Source: Gammaproteobacteria bacterium UBA2810
GTDB taxonomy: Bacteria; Pseudomonadota; Gammaproteobacteria; Enterobacterales; Succinivibrionaceae
DNA: 28,405 bases
Assembly (NCBI GenBank): GCA_002351705.1
Contig: DEHC01000088.1
Location: forward strand, 1-28,405
Direction: 5' to 3'
Shown: positions 8,088-16,512 of the stretch, one piece after another
How the letters are laid out: the number at the start of each line of letters is the position of its first letter
Numbering within the stretch: position 1 is the first letter of the stretch
Program-made: the position numbers and the translations under genes
Notes under the pieces: generated by a model
Told to the model about the DNA's origin: nothing
The model's input: only the letters and a program-made list of their open reading frames with translations
The model's database searches: none

Positions 8088-8984
8088 TCAGTAGATGCCG
8101 CGCTTCAGGATATGGCAGATCGCGAAGGTGAGCTCAGCGCGGTTCAGCGTGTAGAAATGGAAGTCCTTCACGCCCTCGGTGCGGAGGACCCTCACCATGT
8201 CGATGGCTATCGACGCGCCGATCAGCTGCCTCGTCACGGTGTCGCTGTCCTCGATGCCTCGGAACCTCTGATCGAGCCACTTCGGGATCTTCACATTGGT
8301 GAACTTCGACATCTTGAGAAGCGTCTTGTAGTTGGATACCGGCAGGATCCCGGGGATAATCTCGCCCTTGATGCCTTTGGCCGCGCACCTGTCGCGGAAG
8401 CGGAGGAAGGCCTCGACGTCAAAGAAGAACTGGGTGATGGCCTGGTCGGCGCCCGCATCGAACTTTGCCTTGAGGTTGTCGAGATCCGCCTCGGCCGAGA
8501 CGGCCTCAGGATGGACCTCAGGATAGGCAGCGACATAGATCTTAAAGTCCGCTACCTCCTTCAGGAGCTTCACGAGATCAACCGCGTACATCTCGGGCTT
8601 CACGGTCGGATCCGGGAGATCTCCGCGGAGCGCAACGATATTCCTGATGCCGTTGTCCCAGTAGTCCTTGGCGATTTCCCTGAGCTCGTCCTTCGACGCG
8701 CCTACGCAGGTGAGGTGCGGGGCCGCGGTGATGCCGGTCTTGGACTGGATGTCCTTCACCACCTTATGGGTCCTGTCACGGGTGCTCGCGTTCGCGCCGT
8801 AAGTGACTGATACGAAGCTCGGGTGCAGGATCTTGAGCTTGTCAATTGAGTTCCAGAGAGTCTTCGTCATCTCCTCCGTCTTAGGCGGAAAGAATTCGTA
8901 TGAAATGCTGATGTCATCAGACAGCTCGGAGAAGCTCTGGTTGAGCTCCTCAAACTGCCTCGCGTGCCTGTGTTCAATATCCAT
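8088..8984 (-). CDS. metF: 5,10-methylenetetrahydrofolate reductase
   Basis: 298 residues, the normal length for bacterial MetF, a cytoplasmic FAD-dependent TIM-barrel enzyme that reduces 5,10-methylene-THF to 5-methyl-THF for methionine synthesis. Diagnostic motifs are ISYEFFPPKTEEM (E30, the catalytic glutamate), SVTYGA, AAPHLTC, NIVALRGDLPD (D122) and DAGADQAITQFFFD. The ATG at 8984 has an AGGGAG ribosome site. It is a single-gene unit with its own promoter just behind the lpp terminator and its own terminator. I see no obvious MetJ-box tandem upstream. A decayed partial copy lies downstream at 6865-7372. Confidence 0.96.
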   Translation of the reverse strand: MDIEHRHARQFEELNQSFSELSDDISISYEFFPPKTEEMTKTLWNSIDKLKILHPSFVSVTYGANASTRDRTHKVVKDIQSKTGITAAPHLTCVGASKDELREIAKDYWDNGIRNIVALRGDLPDPTVKPEMYAVDLVKLLKEVADFKIYVAAYPEVHPEAVSAEADLDNLKAKFDAGADQAITQFFFDVEAFLRFRDRCAAKGIKGEIIPGILPVSNYKTLLKMSKFTNVKIPKWLDQRFRGIEDSDTVTRQLIGASIAIDMVRVLRTEGVKDFHFYTLNRAELTFAICHILKRGIY

Positions 8985-9021
8985 GGATGCTCCCTGAAAG
9001 TATTCCTGTATTTTTGCCGGA

Positions 9022-9050
9022 GTATTATAACGGCAAAAAAAATGGGGTCA
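9022..9050 (-). promoter_or_regulatory. Putative metF promoter
   Basis: The minus strand has a perfect TATAAT at about 9022-9027, roughly 38 bases before the metF start. The weak TGTGAC -35 lies about 17 bases upstream, inside the lpp terminator stem. The -10 sits in the loop of an inverted repeat with arms TTTTTGCCG (9011-9019) and CGGCAAAAA (9031-9039). Confidence 0.5.
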
Positions 9051-9064
9051 CAAAGGACCCCATT
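9035..9064 (-). terminator. Rho-independent terminator of lpp
   Basis: On the minus strand AATGGGGTC, a six-base loop and GACCCCATT pair perfectly and run into TTTTTT. It begins about 30 bases after the lpp stop. A strong, short terminator like this is typical of abundant outer-membrane lipoprotein genes. Confidence 0.9.
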
Positions 9065-9096
9065 ATCTATAACCTTAAACCAGAAGAAGAAATAAA

Positions 9097-9327
9097 TTAC
9101 TTCTTGTACTTGGTGGTAAGGTTGTCAAGACGGCTGTTAGCACGAGCAGCCTCGTCCTTAGCGGTCTGAACGTCAGCCTTCAGGCTGTCAACGTCAGAAG
9201 CGAGCTGGTCAACCTTAGCGGTAAGATTGTCAACCTTAGCGTTAAGAGCCTCATCGGTGCTGGAGCAGCCAGTCATCATGGAAGCGCCGAGAACGATAGA
9301 ACCAAGAACAACGAGATACTTATTCAT
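9097..9327 (-). CDS. lpp: Major outer-membrane lipoprotein (Braun-type Lpp)
   Basis: 76 residues. The lipoprotein signal MNKYLVVLGS...ASMMTG ends in a lipobox MTGC, with lipidation at C21. The mature 56 residues form one heptad-rich helix (KVDNLTAKVDQLASDVDSLK) like the trimeric coiled coil of E. coli Lpp (58 residues). It ends TTKYKK, so the C-terminal lysine can be joined to peptidoglycan. The role is to tether the outer membrane to the cell wall. The ATG at 9327 has a GGAGAG ribosome site; a longer frame to 9474 is just the 5' leader. It has a strong TTGACA promoter and a strong terminator, so high expression is likely. Confidence 0.95.
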   Translation of the reverse strand: MNKYLVVLGSIVLGASMMTGCSSTDEALNAKVDNLTAKVDQLASDVDSLKADVQTAKDEAARANSRLDNLTTKYKK

Positions 9328-9382
9328 CTTAACTCTCCAAAAAGTTAATTTTATTGAAGTCCTGAAAACAGAACCTAGGCTA

Positions 9383-9410
9383 ATATTAGCACAGCTGGAA
9401 ATGTTGTCAA
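9383..9410 (-). promoter_or_regulatory. lpp promoter
   Basis: On the minus strand a consensus TTGACA (9405-9410) is 16 bases from TAATAT (9383-9388), about 55 bases before the lpp start. The -10 lies inside a perfect 12-base palindrome, GCTAATATTAGC (9379-9390). Confidence 0.7.
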
Positions 9411-9644
9411 TCTCACAAAAATTTAATGACAAATGACAATTTGATCTGAAACAAAAAACAGATGCAAATGACATTTTTCTCTTCCATCATCAAAATCAGC
9501 TGACATTCATACAATTTCCCGGCAGGCGTGAGCAGTCCGGGAACGTCATGAATGAAGTGAATTCCGGGAATATAAGAAAGGCAGCCATGCCGCAGCTTCT
9601 GCGGAAAGGCCGCACTGTTTCTGAATAATAGGGAATAGCCGACG

Positions 9645-9672
9645 AAAAAGGGCGGCCCCGGAGGACCGCCCC
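9645..9672 (-). terminator. Rho-independent terminator of the amylase gene
   Basis: On the minus strand GGGCGGTCC, a TCCG loop and GGGCCGCCC form a nine-pair stem followed by TTTTTC. It is preceded by a separate 15-base odd palindrome, GTCTGCAGTGCAGAC (9683-9697), directly after the stop codon. Confidence 0.85.
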
Positions 9673-9708
9673 AAATTTTTATGTCTGCAGTGCAGACTTC
9701 AGTTTACC

Positions 9709-12700
9709 TTAGCGCTTGAGCTCAAGGAGGATTACCCTGCCGGTGCCGGAGAGGCTTACGGAGCCGCCGCTTACCGTGCCGGTAGCGCCGGAGAAGCCGT
9801 CCTGCAGCTCGGTGCCGTCCTCGAAGCATCCGCTGACGTTGACGCTGGAGGCAGAGCCGAGGTGGATTACAACAGCGTTGCTGTAGTCACCGTCGGTGTA
9901 CTTGCGGCAGATGCTGCCGTCAGAGGTAGTGCTCTGCTCGCCTGCGCCGACTGCGGCGTTGCGGTTTCTGAACTGGCCGACCTTCTGCCAGGTTGCAACC
10001 ATGTCGTTGGAGGAGAAGTCGGTGCTCAGAGTATCGACGTTCTCTGCCCAGTCAGACTGCTTGCTGACATCCGAAGGGAAGTTCATGTCGGAACGGGTGC
10101 CGTGCTCGGCATCGTTGCCTGAACCGCCGTTGTCGTTGACACGCGCAGTCTCGTCACCGTAGTAGATCTGGACTCCGCCGGGGAGCAGGTCAAGCATGAT
10201 TCCGAGCTCTGACTGGTCGCCCGGACGGCAAAGCGTCTTGTCGTGGGACGATACGTAGGTCAGCGCGTCAAGCTTGTGCGGTACGCCGTACATCTTGGCG
10301 TAGGCATTCCAGGTGTTGACGCTCGGGATCTGGCAGCCAAGGCTGAAGTTGATCATGGAGTCGAAGCCGCCCTGTGAGTTGTAGCCTGAGCCGTCAGTAG
10401 GATCAGTACCGAAGTCAAAGTGCTCGCCGGTCATCCAGAAGGCATCAGTCCAGTCTGCGCCGGGCTCGCCCTGGTGGTTCTTTCTCCAGGTATTGAGCGC
10501 CACGCTGCTGTACTCCTTGAGGAGCTTCCAGGTGGACTTGGCAACATGCTTCGCGGTGTCGCAGCGGAAGCCGTCGATGCCGAACTCCTCAACCCAGGAT
10601 GCGAGCCAGTGAGCCTCGAACTCGGCAACGGACATGGAGCCGCTGCGGTACTTCTTGGCTGCCGGTACATCGTACTTGGCATTGGCAGATGCCCACTTCT
10701 TCTGCAGGAACTGCGGAATATTGACATGCTGTCCGTGGGTATCGTTGTTCCTGAAGTCAGGCAGGAAGCCGGAGCACATTTCGGTATCAGAGCTGCCGCA
10801 TCCGCCGTATGCGCCGAACCTCAGCCAGTCCTTGCCCCACCAGTTGTCCCACTTGGAGTTCGGTGACTCGTCGATGGGCTTGTTGTGGAAGCTCTCGCCG
10901 GTCCAGTCCTTGCACGGATCCCATCCGTCCTTGGTCAGGCCGAAGTTGAAGTCGCACATATCCTGGAGGGTGGCATAGCCGGTATGGTTCATGACGATGT
11001 CGAGGATTACACGGATGCCGCGCTTGTGAGCCTCGGTGACGAAGGTACGGAACTCGTCAACGGTGCCCATGTTCGGATCAAGTGCAGTCCAGTCAAGGCC
11101 ATAGTAGCCGTGGTATGCCCAGTGGGCGAAGTTGCCAGTCTTGCCGCCGCCGGTCCAGCCGTGAGCCTGCTCGTACGGAGCGGTAATCCAGAGTGCGTTG
11201 ACGCCGAGGGACTTGATGTAGTCAAGGCGCTCGGTCATGCCCTTGATATCGCCGCCGTGGAAGGTTGCGGTTGAATGGCCGTGTGTGTCCTTGTAAGGAC
11301 GGTTGAAGTTATGGTCGTTTGAGGTGTCACCATTCTGGAAACGGTCCGTCATGACAAAGTACACGAGAGCGTTGTCCCAGGTGAAGTGACTCTCTGCCTT
11401 GGGTGCAGTCCACTTCTTCTTTGAGAGGGTGAAGGTCTTGGAAACACCGTCAAAGGTTACAGTGAGCTCTGCAGTCTTCGGAGCCTCGCCGGCCTCGGTG
11501 TCAGCAGCCTCGATCTTCTCGCCGATGCGGAGGATTGCGCCGTTGGTAAAGGCGATTGCCTCGCCGCCATCAACAGAGTAGGTGCCCTGTGCGGTGCCGT
11601 CAATGCCCTCGCCGCGTACGACAATCGCTGCATCGACATAGCCTGACTCATCAGCGTCATCCCTCTGGCTGATGGAGATTCCGTTTACGGAGCCGCCATT
11701 GACAGTGAGGCTGATGGTTGCCTTGCTGGAGGTCATGCCGCAGTCAGCAGCTGCCTTGAAGGTCTTCGAAGACCAGTCGAAGCAGGACTTGTCAGTGGAG
11801 AATGCTGCGCCGGGCTGCATGTCAGCCGGGTAGCGGTCGCCGTTGACGCTGCTGAAGATGGCAAGGACATTCTTGGTGGTTGACGGAGTGAAGTACCAGA
11901 ACTTCTCGGCGCAGCCGGTAAGCTCGGTCATCGTGTCGCCAGGCCACTTGGAGGTAAGGGCGGTCTCTGCGGAGCCATCCTTTGCGTAGGCATAGATGGT
12001 AGGAGCAGTGGGCACATCCGCCTTCAGTACGATGGAGCCTGCAGGAGCCTCGCACTTCTTGAACTCGGGGATGGCAACAGTGCTGCCGGTATCCTCTGTC
12101 CAGTCAGTGCTGCCGTGCTCGCACTTGTCAGCGTCTTCCCTCGCAGGAACATTGACCTTGACGGTAGCGGAGCCCTTGCGGTTGCCTGATGCGCTTACCG
12201 CGTCAACCTTGACGGTCTTGACGGAAGCTACGCAGCCCTTCTGGAAGGAGAAGGCGTGCATGGTCTCGTTCTCATCGGTCTTGAGAGACTCGCTGCCGCT
12301 GGTCCAGTTGTAGCTGAGCCCGCTGAGTCCGGTGTAGACAGTTACATCTGCAACATAGGTGGTGTCAGAAGAATTGCCTTCCTCCTCGGTGAGGGTTACG
12401 TCGATCGGTGCGGTGCACTTCTCAGGGAGAGTGTTGTCACTCTGGGTGCACTGCTCGACCTCAACCTCGTGGCACTCGCCTGAGCCGCCGGTCAGATGGC
12501 CGACAGATGCGAGAGGCACAGTGTACTCATCAATGTCTTCCTTCTCGTGTGAGGTGGAGTCATCCTGTGAGTAAGCCTCGGAGGCAGCATCGATCAGGTT
12601 CGGATCCCAGGGTACTGCATCCATCATGCTCTGGCCGAAGGTGGAGAACCATACTACCTTGATGCCGTTGGTCTCAAGCCAGCTCTTGTCAATATCGAGC

Positions 12701-15700
12701 GAAGCAAGAGGGATGGTTATCTGGTAGAGGTGTCCGGTAGCCTCGCCGGTCTTGAGGTTCTGATGGCCGCTGATGCCGCTGATGTACGCGTCCTTTGAAA
12801 GGCCGTAGTTGTCAGGGGAGCCCATGTAGGTGCTTGCCAGGGTCTTCTTGTCAACATGGCCGCGCTTGATGCCTGCCTTCTCGAAGCCGATCAGGTAGCC
12901 GTTCTCCTCATCATAGCTGAACTTGCCGTCAGCATTGGTCTTGAAGAGGCCGGGCTTGTTGACCTCACGGGGATGGAACATCAGCAGGGTGTCGATGCCT
13001 TCCTTGATTGAGTAGAAGTCGCCGTCAGTCCAGACGCTGTGGCCGTCAATCATGTGGCCGTCGCCTGCGGTGCGCTTGCCGGTGTTGATGCCGATGCCCA
13101 TAGGCAGGAACTGATCGTTGGCGTAGTTGAAGTCGCCGAGCGGGTCAACGTTCTGCAGATCAGGGAGCTCAGCCATCAGGTAGAGGTTGGTGTCATCCCA
13201 AGCAGCATAGACTGCATAGATGTCGGTAGCCTTCTCGTGATAGCCGCGGAATGCCCTGGGATCATCGTTGGCTGCGCCGCGGGCAACCATCATGTCCTCG
13301 GTCCAGTCGTCGTAGGAGGAGATGGTCTTGTTCTTGCCGACCTGTCCGTTAGGATTGGTGGCATAGGAGCCCTGCTCGAATGCGCCTTCGGCAGCGCCGC
13401 TGCAGATGGTCTTGGTGACCTTGGTGCACTGCTTGCCGGAAGTGCCGGTGCATCCCTCAGGATCAGCAGGCTCAAACTCGCCGCCGGGCCTGCAGGTGTT
13501 GGTCGCAGCAACATAGATCTCGTCATCGCCGCAGATAGCCTGCTGCTGGCAGCTGCCGTTGACCAGAACCTCGCCTTCCTTGCAGGAAGGTGCAGGATCA
13601 ACGCAGACGCCGTCCTTCATAACCTTCGGAGCCTTGCACTCGTCAACATGGACAGGATCGTTCTTGACCAGCTTCCAGGTCATGTCGGAATCGCTGACCT
13701 GAAGGGTGTAGTTGCCGACCTCTGCGTAGAGTACGTCGCCGCAGGAGATCTGGTAGGAGCAGAGCTTGCTGCCCTGGCCCTTGCCCCAGACGGTGTGCTC
13801 CCAGTCAGCATCGCTGGTGACCTTGAAGCGCTGTGCGCCGTCAGCATCGCCGATGCCGGTGAGCTGGAGGCCGATGGTCCAGTTGCCGGTGGTGCTGTCG
13901 TACTTCATTGCATCGAAGGTCCAGCCGTTGGTAGTGCCGGCATAGAACATGGACTCATGCTTCTGGGGAATGTTGGGAACGCACTTGTTGTCTGCGTCCC
14001 TGACCTCATTCTCGCCGCACTTCTTCATGCAGGTATTGCCGATGAGCTCCTCGTCGGTGCCGCAGTCAGGCTTGGGCTCAACCTTGGTGATCGACCAGGA
14101 AGGAGCAGTCTTGCTGTCGGTTACGTGGAGGACATACTCGCCCTTCTCGCTTACGGCAACATCGCCGCAGGTGGCCTGGTTGTCGCAGAGGGTATTTCCG
14201 CTGCCCTGGCCGAATACCTGTCCCTTCCAGTCACCCTGAGTGGTAACCTTGAAGCGCTGTGCGCCGTTGGCATCGCCCTCGCCGGTGAACTTGACGGTGG
14301 TGGTCCACTCATCCTTGCTGGAATCGTAGGTCATCGGAGTGAAGGTCCAGCTGTTGGTGGTGCCTGCGTAGTAGAGCTGATCGAAATCCTTGACCGGGTT
14401 GCAGGATACTGACCAGGCAGGAGAGGTGCTGTCGGTTATGGTGATGGTGCAGTCGGTGCCGGTATCAGAGATGGCGATATCGCCGCAGGAACCCTGGTTC
14501 GAGCAGAGCGACTTGCCGCTGCCCTGGCCCCAGACATTTCCTGCCCAGCCGTTCTGCTCGGTGACCTTGAAGCGCTGTGCGCCGTTGGCGTCGCCCTGGC
14601 CGCTCAGAGTGAACTTGCCGGTCCAGATGTCCTTTTCCTTGTTGTAGGTCAGTGCATCGAATGTCCAGCCGTTCATGGTTCCGGCAATGTAGAGCTGCTT
14701 GAAGTCCTGGACAACAGGAACAGGCTCATCAGGATTGACGCATATGCCGTTCTTCAGAACCTTAGGAGCCTTGCACTCAACAGGAGGATGAGGATTATCG
14801 CCATGGCACCAGGTCTCATCGGTGCAGATTGCGGCAGCGGACATGCCCTTGACGGTAATGGTGGCCATTCCGCCGCTGACATTCACAGTCGTGCCTTCAG
14901 ACCTGTTGTAGCTGCTGAGGATATCAGTGTAGCTGCCGTCAGGCATGTTGGTCTTGAAGCTCTTGGTAACGTCTGAGTTGGTGGCATTGAGGACATAGAA
15001 GCCCTTGTTGCCCCTCGAGAACCAGATTACCTTCCCCTCGCTTCCGGTGTTGGTCACACCCTCGCCTCTGGTGGCGCGGGCAAAGGCGACTGCGTTCTTG
15101 ACGAACGGAACGCGGTGCTGGCAGAGCCAGCCGCCGGTGCAGCGGTCAGCGCCGAGCGGCCCGCCCGGATCATGCTGGTTGAAATCGTAGCCGGAGTAAA
15201 CCTGGCGGAGCTGTCCCCACGGGTATGCGACCATGAATGACTGGGCGAGGTTGTAGAGTGCGCCCCACTTGTAGGTCATGTAGGAGGTGCCTGCGGAGCC
15301 TCTCTCGTTGTCGTGGTTGTTTACGAATACCTCAGCCTGGTCGCTCTTGAGCTGGAACCAGCTGTCGTTCATGCCGAGGAGGTACTTGGCGTTGGCAGCG
15401 TTGTTCTGCCAGTTGCCCATCATGGCGCTGCAGTACTTGAACTCGGTTACGACAGAGTTGGGGATTCCGGTGTAGTCAGTAGGCTGCACAGGCTCCCCGC
15501 CTGCCCCGATTACCTCGAGGTATGCGGGAGGATTGCCGGCCTTGCCGAGGATGGACTGGATGTCGCTCGGCTGCATGTGCTTGGCAGCGTCGATACGGAA
15601 TCCGTCAACGCCCATGCTCATGAGGTTCTTGAGGTATCCGGCGATCTTGTCCTGGGTGCTCGGGTTGTCGGTTGCGACATCAGGCATTCCCTGGAGAGCG

Positions 15701-16206
15701 CAGTTGCGGATGGTCCAGGCATTTCCGTAGTTGATCGAGCAGTTGTTCCTGTGGAAGTCATCTGCGTTCAGATCAGGGTACGAAGGATTGTTCTGGTCTC
15801 CGTTGAAGTGTGAACCGCCGAGACCGGTGCTGCCAGCGGATCCGCGCTGGTTGAACACAGCGTCCGCGAAGACCTTGACGCCTGCATCGTGGCAGGTCTT
15901 GATCATCGCGCGGAGCTGCTGCTCGTTGCCGGTCATGGTAGTAAAGTTGTTGAAGTTGACAGGCTGGTATACCGCCCACCATACATCGGTTCTCGCAATG
16001 TGCTCAGCCGGCTGGGAGATCTGAACGCCGTCGAATCCGCTGGGACCAAGGACCTCGGTACACTCTTTTGCGATGTTGTCGTAGGTCCACTGGAACGGAT
16101 GGACGATGATCATCTCACCGTCGTTGAGCGAAGCATTTGCGGCACCGGCAGCAAGGCCGAAACCGGTAAGAAGCGCAACCTGAAGGGCTACTTTCTTCAT
16201 CTTCAT
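9709..16206 (-). CDS. Giant secreted alpha-amylase with two GH13 catalytic domains
   Basis: 2165 residues. A signal peptide (MKMKKVALQVALLTG..., cut near ANA-25) sends it out of the cytoplasm. Residues about 30-460 form a GH13 domain of the animal/chloride type: nucleophile D206 (DGFRIDAAKHM), acid E231 (EVIGAGGE), D299 (FVNNHDNER), and a likely chloride triad R204, N297, R334. Three homologous binding-like modules follow at about 503-602, 608-708 and 752-847, joined by Cys-rich linkers. A DOMON/CBM9-like module spans about 945-1240, and a CBM26-like WPG module about 1390-1480. An Ig-like stretch leads into a second GH13 domain (about 1605-2165), closely like periplasmic MalS: YFVMTDRFQNGD, D1883 (GFRCDTAKHV), E1928 (WMTGE), D1989 (SSHD). 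It should cleave alpha-1,4 bonds in starch at or outside the cell surface. Many Cys suggest disulfides. The gene is monocistronic with its own terminator. Confidence 0.93.
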   Translation of the reverse strand: MKMKKVALQVALLTGFGLAAGAANASLNDGEMIIVHPFQWTYDNIAKECTEVLGPSGFDGVQISQPAEHIARTDVWWAVYQPVNFNNFTTMTGNEQQLRAMIKTCHDAGVKVFADAVFNQRGSAGSTGLGGSHFNGDQNNPSYPDLNADDFHRNNCSINYGNAWTIRNCALQGMPDVATDNPSTQDKIAGYLKNLMSMGVDGFRIDAAKHMQPSDIQSILGKAGNPPAYLEVIGAGGEPVQPTDYTGIPNSVVTEFKYCSAMMGNWQNNAANAKYLLGMNDSWFQLKSDQAEVFVNNHDNERGSAGTSYMTYKWGALYNLAQSFMVAYPWGQLRQVYSGYDFNQHDPGGPLGADRCTGGWLCQHRVPFVKNAVAFARATRGEGVTNTGSEGKVIWFSRGNKGFYVLNATNSDVTKSFKTNMPDGSYTDILSSYNRSEGTTVNVSGGMATITVKGMSAAAICTDETWCHGDNPHPPVECKAPKVLKNGICVNPDEPVPVVQDFKQLYIAGTMNGWTFDALTYNKEKDIWTGKFTLSGQGDANGAQRFKVTEQNGWAGNVWGQGSGKSLCSNQGSCGDIAISDTGTDCTITITDSTSPAWSVSCNPVKDFDQLYYAGTTNSWTFTPMTYDSSKDEWTTTVKFTGEGDANGAQRFKVTTQGDWKGQVFGQGSGNTLCDNQATCGDVAVSEKGEYVLHVTDSKTAPSWSITKVEPKPDCGTDEELIGNTCMKKCGENEVRDADNKCVPNIPQKHESMFYAGTTNGWTFDAMKYDSTTGNWTIGLQLTGIGDADGAQRFKVTSDADWEHTVWGKGQGSKLCSYQISCGDVLYAEVGNYTLQVSDSDMTWKLVKNDPVHVDECKAPKVMKDGVCVDPAPSCKEGEVLVNGSCQQQAICGDDEIYVAATNTCRPGGEFEPADPEGCTGTSGKQCTKVTKTICSGAAEGAFEQGSYATNPNGQVGKNKTISSYDDWTEDMMVARGAANDDPRAFRGYHEKATDIYAVYAAWDDTNLYLMAELPDLQNVDPLGDFNYANDQFLPMGIGINTGKRTAGDGHMIDGHSVWTDGDFYSIKEGIDTLLMFHPREVNKPGLFKTNADGKFSYDEENGYLIGFEKAGIKRGHVDKKTLASTYMGSPDNYGLSKDAYISGISGHQNLKTGEATGHLYQITIPLASLDIDKSWLETNGIKVVWFSTFGQSMMDAVPWDPNLIDAASEAYSQDDSTSHEKEDIDEYTVPLASVGHLTGGSGECHEVEVEQCTQSDNTLPEKCTAPIDVTLTEEEGNSSDTTYVADVTVYTGLSGLSYNWTSGSESLKTDENETMHAFSFQKGCVASVKTVKVDAVSASGNRKGSATVKVNVPAREDADKCEHGSTDWTEDTGSTVAIPEFKKCEAPAGSIVLKADVPTAPTIYAYAKDGSAETALTSKWPGDTMTELTGCAEKFWYFTPSTTKNVLAIFSSVNGDRYPADMQPGAAFSTDKSCFDWSSKTFKAAADCGMTSSKATISLTVNGGSVNGISISQRDDADESGYVDAAIVVRGEGIDGTAQGTYSVDGGEAIAFTNGAILRIGEKIEAADTEAGEAPKTAELTVTFDGVSKTFTLSKKKWTAPKAESHFTWDNALVYFVMTDRFQNGDTSNDHNFNRPYKDTHGHSTATFHGGDIKGMTERLDYIKSLGVNALWITAPYEQAHGWTGGGKTGNFAHWAYHGYYGLDWTALDPNMGTVDEFRTFVTEAHKRGIRVILDIVMNHTGYATLQDMCDFNFGLTKDGWDPCKDWTGESFHNKPIDESPNSKWDNWWGKDWLRFGAYGGCGSSDTEMCSGFLPDFRNNDTHGQHVNIPQFLQKKWASANAKYDVPAAKKYRSGSMSVAEFEAHWLASWVEEFGIDGFRCDTAKHVAKSTWKLLKEYSSVALNTWRKNHQGEPGADWTDAFWMTGEHFDFGTDPTDGSGYNSQGGFDSMINFSLGCQIPSVNTWNAYAKMYGVPHKLDALTYVSSHDKTLCRPGDQSELGIMLDLLPGGVQIYYGDETARVNDNGGSGNDAEHGTRSDMNFPSDVSKQSDWAENVDTLSTDFSSNDMVATWQKVGQFRNRNAAVGAGEQSTTSDGSICRKYTDGDYSNAVVIHLGSASSVNVSGCFEDGTELQDGFSGATGTVSGGSVSLSGTGRVILLELKR
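13666..14700 (-). repeat. Three homologous carbohydrate-binding-like modules inside the amylase
   Basis: Modules at about 14401-14700, 14083-14385 and 13666-13953 each follow one pattern: YxAGTxNxWTF, WT, G.GDA.GAQRFKVT, W.G.VWGQGSG.LC..Q..CGD and a closing beta pair. The loop with two Cys (LCSNQGSCGD, LCDNQATCGD, LCSYQISCGD) is shared. Modules 2 and 3 are separated by a Cys-rich linker (CGTDEELIGNTCMKKCGENE). The fold looks like an Ig-type starch-binding module; the CBM family number is not certain. Confidence 0.7.
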
Positions 16207-16432
16207 GTTCGTTAGTTCCTATTCCTTATTCGGGGAAGGTGTCCGTTTTAGTTTTAGTAATTGGACAGAGTTTATTATGAGTAAAGGAAAACGCATCAAA
16301 AAGATACACTTTCCCCACCGAGCTCACAATCCGGAATATTCTATATAAACAGGGCTTTTTAAAGCGACTTCAAAACTGATATTTTGATAGATCTGTCACA
16401 GATATTTTCGGGCTGTTACAAAGGCTTATTTT
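16207..16432 (-). promoter_or_regulatory. Amylase leader and upstream region with a candidate CRP-dependent promoter
   Basis: On the minus strand TGTGACAGATCTATCA (16385-16400) has one perfect CRP half-site and a 3-of-5 second half. Its centre (16392.5) is 61.5 bases upstream of the start point predicted from TAGAAT (-10, 16338-16343), the classical class I distance; the -35 is poor, as usual for CRP-dependent promoters. The leader is about 120 bases. The ribosome site before the ATG at 16206 is weak (AGGA, ten bases away). No gene is seen here. Confidence 0.4.
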
Positions 16433-16482
16433 AAAAAGAGGCAGAGGCCGGAGAAGGCACTGAAACTTTTCATCCCGGCCTC
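16433..16482 (-). terminator. Probable terminator of the purE-tsaC-aroE-rsmJ operon
   Basis: On the minus strand GAGGCCGG (16475-16482) pairs with CCGGCCTC (16444-16451) across a 23-base loop, followed by TGCCTCTTTTT. It starts about 30 bases after the last gene of the operon. The large loop makes it less certain than the other terminators here. Confidence 0.5.
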
Positions 16483-16512
16483 CTGACGGCCCCCGGGTGA
16501 AGCCGCTGGATC

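Noticed and set aside
8112..8810. A 232-codon plus-strand frame over metF
   Set aside because: It is antisense to a clear MetF and its sequence mirrors metF codons. The shorter frame at 6889-7113 is the same shadow over the decayed copy.
9683..9697. GTCTGCAGTGCAGAC palindrome after the amylase stop, considered as a recombination or regulator site
   Set aside because: It is short, single, and next to a proper terminator. It may simply be part of the 3' end structure.
13039..14412. A 457-codon open frame on the plus strand
   Set aside because: It lies wholly opposite the amylase gene, has low-complexity Val/Ala/Leu/Gly-rich content, no ribosome site and no family motif. It is an antisense shadow of GC-rich coding sequence.
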